This document shows positions 59,684 through 64,000 of a stretch of 64,000 nt of DNA, piece by piece; the first letter of the stretch is position 1; each line of letters opens with the position of its first letter. The notes below the pieces were generated by a model, which worked only from the letters and a program-made list of their open reading frames with translations, was not told the origin of the DNA and did not search any database. Position numbers and translations under genes: made by a program. The stretch lies in NCBI GenBank assembly GCA_009741485.1, contig CM019217.1:30914061-30978060 (forward strand), in the 5' to 3' direction. The stretch comes from Malurus cyaneus samueli (lineage: Eukaryota; Chordata; Aves; Passeriformes; Maluridae).

Positions 59684-62221
59684 CCAAACCAAAATGAAAA
59701 AAACCCAAAACCAATTCATTTTAGTGGTGAAAAAACTTTTTGTTTTCTGTTTGTTTTTACACAACACTTTAACCAAAAGCATTTAGAATTAAACTGAAAA
59801 GAAAATGTGATTTTTGGTTTAGTAACAAAAGCAGAGCTTCAGCTCACTCTCTCTGGTCTAAACATAGATCTTCACAGAGCTCCATTTTCCAGCGTGAAGA
59901 ATGGTTTTGGGTAAAAAAACACATACAGTTCTGGAACTGAATGGTATATTGAGTAGGTGGCTTTTCTTTTTTCTTCAGGGAAGTTCAGTGTCTCTGTTTT
60001 ATCTGGCAAAAGGAAATTGATATCTGGAAAGAGTACCATGATATGACATAATGTCTTGAAAGCAAAAATTCCAGGAGATATTTACATACACTGAAGGAGC
60101 ATATATTTTACTATGAAGAGGCTAGATCTATGCAGCTAAGCAAAGAGAATCACTTTCATGTGTCCTTGGCTCAGACAGATTTCCTGTACATCACACAAAT
60201 AGAACATCTTGAACTCCACAGCCAAAGCAAAAAAGTTTGTTTGGTTTAATGTTTCTCCATAGGTGTATGTTTCTATGAACATGTACAGACACTGGCCTGC
60301 TGTGTTTAAAATCACTAATTGAATATCAAATACATTCTAAAAGTGATAGACAGCCCAGACTTGCATCATACACAGTAAAATTTAATGACCTATTCATCAT
60401 TAATTTATTCCCTTGACTCTCTCCCAGCAAGTGCATTTGTCACAGTCTTCCTATAAAGTTTTGGATATGAAGAAGATAAAGGGCTCAAAGGCTGAAAATG
60501 CAGTTTAACAAATTACATGACTGACAGCAGGTAGGCCCAGGAGAACATGCATATTAGGGGACTCTACATAAAAGGAATCCTTCCACTTTCTTAAAAACTC
60601 TTTACTTATTCAAATAAATTTGCATAGTCTGTGTTTCAGCTTGCTATGCTTTAATAGGGTTAATGCTTCTCTCAAGCAAAGTATTTCAATAATTCAAATC
60701 ATGTGTTTAAAATTTATTAAAAGCCTTTTGAAAGTATTTAAAAACAAGACTGAAAAAAGGTAATTACCTATGGTCACTGCTTCTAGTACAGTCTTGTTCA
60801 CTCATGTTGACATTGTCTTGATTTATCTGTCTTCCGCCTATTTGTTCACATGTCTCTATGGGAAATAGCTCATATTTATTCATGAGCAGTTTTCTGGGGT
60901 TCAATGAAAATGCTATAGATGTATGTGGAGTATAAATTAGATGCATTAGAAACATGTAAATTTTTTTCCTGCTCTATGTATTATTGTTAGAGTTATTTCT
61001 ATTTATGAAGCAAGCGAGTAAAATGATGCAGAGTAGAGAGTGTTTGTGAATTCCTTTGCAGACCATGATTCAATACCCTAATTAGACCTTGGGGAAAGGA
61101 AACAAAACTGATAGCACAACTTATTTTCCCAGTAAAAACATTCAGAACCTGGTCTTTATGTCTGGATAAACCTTACAAAATATTCCTGGTTATTCTTTTT
61201 GGAGAATATACATGTACATTAATGGCAACATAAACAATTAAATTACTTTCCTGAGCAACATAACACATCCTGAAAAATTAACCTAACAGGCTAACATACT
61301 GGATCCAAAACTTATGTATAATCTGTTATCATTACAAAGAAAATAATTTAGAAGTATTATGCAAACCAAAGGATGTGTTCAGAGATAAGAATTGCTCAGC
61401 GTTCCACACTGAGATACAAACAAGGTCCCATGAATTTAAATTATCAGAATTCTAGTGACCAATTCTACTTCAGTACAGAGGTTTATTGTATTTTTCTTAA
61501 TTAATAATTTTAAGACTTACCTCATTTCATTGGCCATTGATTATTTTTCAGTTTCTTCATTGTTACTCACACACCCAAACATGATTAGATTCTATTTAGA
61601 TATGTATTAAACTGGATATGTTTTACTATAGGACATACACAATTTTGCAAAAAGTTAAAAGTTTGAATAAAATAAAAAACAACTTCAACTTTCAGACGAC
61701 TTTTAGGAAACTCAGAAAGAGACTGAAGACTGTCAAGTTTTCCTTCCTGACTTTTGTTTAATATTCTGAGATGGACTTCTTTAAATTGCTAGTCTGGCAT
61801 CATCATGACACCTTATGCTGTGACTTTGTTGGGGATTTTTTTTGAAGTTGTAAATACTGATGCTTTCATTAACTTTAATCAGTATTGGTTAATAATTGTT
61901 AATGTACATTTTATATAACTGCTTTGAATGCCAAATTGCAAAATGTGAGTCTGTTGATACATTTAGTTGCAAATAGATGATTTAGAAAATGAAAATATTA
62001 CCCTTGTTTTGAGCTACTTATTTTAGGTAACAGTAAGATCTTTTATAATACTGCTATAATAGTTGGAAAAAAAACCCAAGCCCTTCTTTCATGTGTCCAT
62101 CAAAACATTGTATCGAATCACTGGCACTAATAATCTTTTACCTTTCTTGAGATCAGACAAGTCCAGTACTGAGAATGTCTTAAAAGTTACCTGAAGGAGG
62201 ACAGTTTTCAGAGGCATAGGG

Positions 62222-62251
62222 TAATAATTTTATCTCTAATAATTTTATCTC
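62222..62251. repeat. Perfect tandem 15-mer duplication
   Basis: TAATAATTTTATCTC occurs twice without a gap. Confidence 0.95.
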
Positions 62252-62873
62252 CATCTAAATATTTACATTGTTTCTCTAAATATTCTTTTTGATTTCATTT
62301 TTGTGAACAACATGCCTCTTTCTTTGCCTTTATCATTCTTTGATAAGGCCTAGATGTGAGTATTTACTGCTTGTAATCTTGATCATGAAGTACTGTTCTG
62401 TAATGACCCCCTTTTATTAGTTTACATACAGAAAAAATTGTTGGCTGCATTACAGGTTATTCTGTTCTAGTTTGGGTCCATAACCTGGCACAGAGTTCAC
62501 AGACAAAATGTGCATTATTTGCTATCTTCTTTACAAATTATTCTGATTTCTGGAAAAAAATTTGAAGGAGTGTGAGAAATGAATATCATTTTTGAAAGAA
62601 AATTTGATTATCTCTTTAACAACATTTTGCAGAACAAAGAAAAATACAGGAAAGCAAGATGTGAAAATTTATCTGCTGAGTTATGCTTTTTGTCTAAATA
62701 TTTTGTGTCCTTATAACTTTCCTGAATTGCAAAATAAATGTTACATTTTTTTCTTACTTAAAAAGTCCAGTTTCTGAACCCTGTCATGAATTCAAAAGAG
62801 TACAATATATCCAGTATGTGATTCCTTGAAACAATGATCCCTATGCTATATGAAGCAAAAATCCTGGGGAAAT

Positions 62874-62942
62874 TACTATTTATTATTATTATTTAATTAT
62901 CAATAATTATTGTTCATTATTATTTATTATTATTATTATTTC
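62874..62942. repeat. (TTA)n microsatellite
   Basis: Interrupted ATT/TTA repeat of about 69 bases with TTAATTATCAATAATTATTG in its middle. Confidence 0.93.
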
Positions 62943-63537
62943 CATGATTTCTTTTTGCTGTCATCACTCTTCAGACAATGCATAAACCTGACTCATTAAA
63001 ACACATGAAGAATAAGGACATGCATGAGCAGTTCACTGTGCAGTACTCCTTAGTAAAAAAGTTACTCGTTCATTTTTTCCATTGTAGGAATAGACTTAAG
63101 AAATAAAGGACAAATCCTAAGTGAGTGAAGGAGCATGTTGTACTTCTAGGATTAAAATAGAATAATGATTTTAAGCACAAAAACGAAACATGCTGGAATC
63201 CAATCAGGATAGCTTTTGGTGGTATGGCAACCAATACTGTGGAGGTTCCCTGGCCTCTGCACAGAGAAGGGATGGCACAGTGGCATCCTGGGGATGGTTG
63301 CTTTCTCATTCCTCTGTGCCTCTGAGCATCCCCACAGAAATCTCCAGGAAACAAAGGAGGAAGTGGGTACAAGTCTGGGTCAAGAAGTAGGTGCATAATT
63401 TTTAGGGCAGCTATCATGTAGTTTTGTCTTCCAAGTGGATGGTATAATGGGAACCTCTAATATTCCCAAACAAAAATTTCAGAGGAAACACCATTAAAAG
63501 TCTTGGTTCTACTTCCACGTCTGTTGGAGTAACCATT
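62943..63537. other. Non-coding DNA; GC-richer middle unassigned
   Basis: Roughly 63187-63385 is clearly less AT-rich than its surroundings and open in several frames on both strands (for example 63070-63417 minus, 115 codons). I recognise no protein family there. It may be an unidentified repeat. Confidence 0.45.
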
Positions 63538-63597
63538 TGTCAGGAGACGGGAGAGACACAGAAACGACCTCGTAGATGTGGTAGAACAATCTCTCAG

Positions 63598-63603
63598 TTT
63601 ATC
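63598..63603 (-). terminator. LTR poly(A)-like signal
   Basis: GATAAA on the minus strand, about 15 bases downstream of the TATA box; a variant of AATAAA. Confidence 0.45.
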
Positions 63604-63617
63604 GCGCGCTCGGAGGG

Positions 63618-63625
63618 TTTTTATA
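63618..63625 (-). promoter_or_regulatory. TATA box of the LTR
   Basis: TATAAAAA on the minus strand inside CCCGGGTATAAAAACCCTCC. Confidence 0.7.
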
Positions 63626-63938
63626 CCCGGGTTTCTTAACAGTAACAACAGTCAAACTTAACCCTTTTCTAACGGGAATAACAGTAACTTAACATTCATA
63701 AGCTCCTACTAACAAATAATAATCCTTATAGGAGTCTGCCTTGCAGGGGCCATGCTGACTCCCTTCTGCCATTGGTTACATTGGTTGTTCTCACAGCCAC
63801 GAGGGTACTCGGGACTGGACCCCACTGGAGCCGTTACAGCACCTGCCGGCTGCTGACCAACCGCTCAGATTGTTCCAGAATATTCACGGGCCTTCTCTCC
63901 CTTGACCAGGCCTAGGCCTTAGACAGGCCTACCACACA

Positions 63939-64000
63939 TGTCAATAAAATGTAATACTTAACAGATGCAAGCTGGAGGAGGAGAAAGGAAGAGGTCAGAT
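63939..64000. other. Right edge: LTR flank or proviral interior
   Basis: AT-rich for 35 bases, then purine-rich on the plus strand (GGAGGAGGAGAAAGGAAGAGG type). For a minus-strand provirus the polypurine tract should read as pyrimidines here, so this is not an obvious PPT for the adjacent LTR. Confidence 0.35.

Larger units (their letters stand above)
53346..62873. other. AT-rich non-coding DNA, no gene seen
   Basis: Open frames up to 125 codons (56223-56600 plus), whose start is a translated poly(A). An 88-100-codon pair on opposite strands at 58855-59215 covers a small GC-richer patch. Nothing recognised. The part just right of the pol relic (53346-53840) could hold more retroviral remnants but I could not identify any. 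Confidence 0.6.
63538..63938 (-). mobile_element. Endogenous retrovirus LTR (ERVK-like), minus strand
   Basis: On the minus strand the element can be read from TGTGTGGTAGGCC (about 63938) to GTCTCCTGACA (63538), so it has TG...CA ends. Within it lie a TATA box (TATAAAAA, 63618-63625) preceded by AACCCGGG. About 20 bases downstream is a short GC-rich segment with CGAGCGCGCGATAAACTGAG that holds a poly(A)-like GATAAA, followed by GTTTCTGTGTCTCTCCCGTC at the U5 end. The closely spaced TATA and poly(A) signals, and hence a short R region, resemble betaretrovirus-like/ERVK or alpharetrovirus-like LTRs. The intact CpGs and clear signals suggest a younger insertion than the other LTRs here. The U3 boundary is uncertain: a matching target-site duplication was not found, so U3 may extend further right, or internal proviral sequence may lie beyond the window. 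Confidence 0.75.

Noticed and set aside
62874..62942. TTA repeat as an AT-rich replication origin
   Set aside because: It is a plain trinucleotide microsatellite with no other origin-like signal.
1..64000. CRISPR arrays, insertion sequences, riboswitches, operons
   Set aside because: No spaced direct repeats, bacterial gene density or transposase was seen; repeat content is clearly avian.

Overview
The window reads as nuclear DNA from a bird, most likely a passerine (songbird). The evidence is the repeat content: three chicken-repeat-1 (CR1) LINE 3' ends carrying the avian TTCTGTGATTCT-type terminus, several avian-type endogenous retrovirus LTRs, and one short element with a tRNA-Ile-like head joined to a CR1-like tail, which is the architecture of the songbird SINE TguSINE1. 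The bulk sequence is AT-rich, with many homopolymer runs and no CpG island apart from a small GC-rich patch inside one LTR.

I find no convincing host protein-coding gene, rRNA, functional tRNA, CRISPR or bacterial-type operon. Open reading frames are at most about 125 codons, mostly overlap on both strands, and often translate simple repeats or homopolymers. The window is best read as a gene desert or the inside of a very large intron. Small exons of a host gene could still be present and unrecognised; a few splice-like spots are listed as weak findings.

Layout. 0-7 kb: an LTR-end fragment (121-240), a hexanucleotide microsatellite (about 1.86 kb), then plain AT-rich DNA. 7.1 kb: TguSINE1-like element. 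7.3-15.4 kb: plain DNA with A-rich and TA/TC simple repeats and a second LTR-end fragment (about 14.44 kb). 15.4-15.8 kb: CR1 on the minus strand. 15.8-34 kb: long featureless AT-rich stretch with poly(A)/poly(T) tracts. 34.05-34.82 kb: longer CR1 on the minus strand, with a perfect short inverted repeat at its inner edge. 35-41 kb: plain DNA.

41.2-46.4 kb: a retroelement cluster holding a truncated minus-strand LTR, a plus-strand LTR with a TATA box, a 50-bp LTR start fragment, a CR1 on the plus strand, and a plus-strand LTR that lacks its poly(A) region. 52.2-53.35 kb: decayed ERVL-like pol (reverse transcriptase through RNase H) on the minus strand, with stops and frame changes. 63.54-63.94 kb: a comparatively fresh, GC-rich LTR on the minus strand with TATA box and poly(A)-like signal, near the right edge of the window.

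The identifiable elements do not form a working system. They are independent insertions of several ages in non-coding avian DNA. I did not find a previously undescribed biological system. The items most worth following up are the edge LTR, the ERVL pol relic, the SINE and the 41-46 kb cluster.
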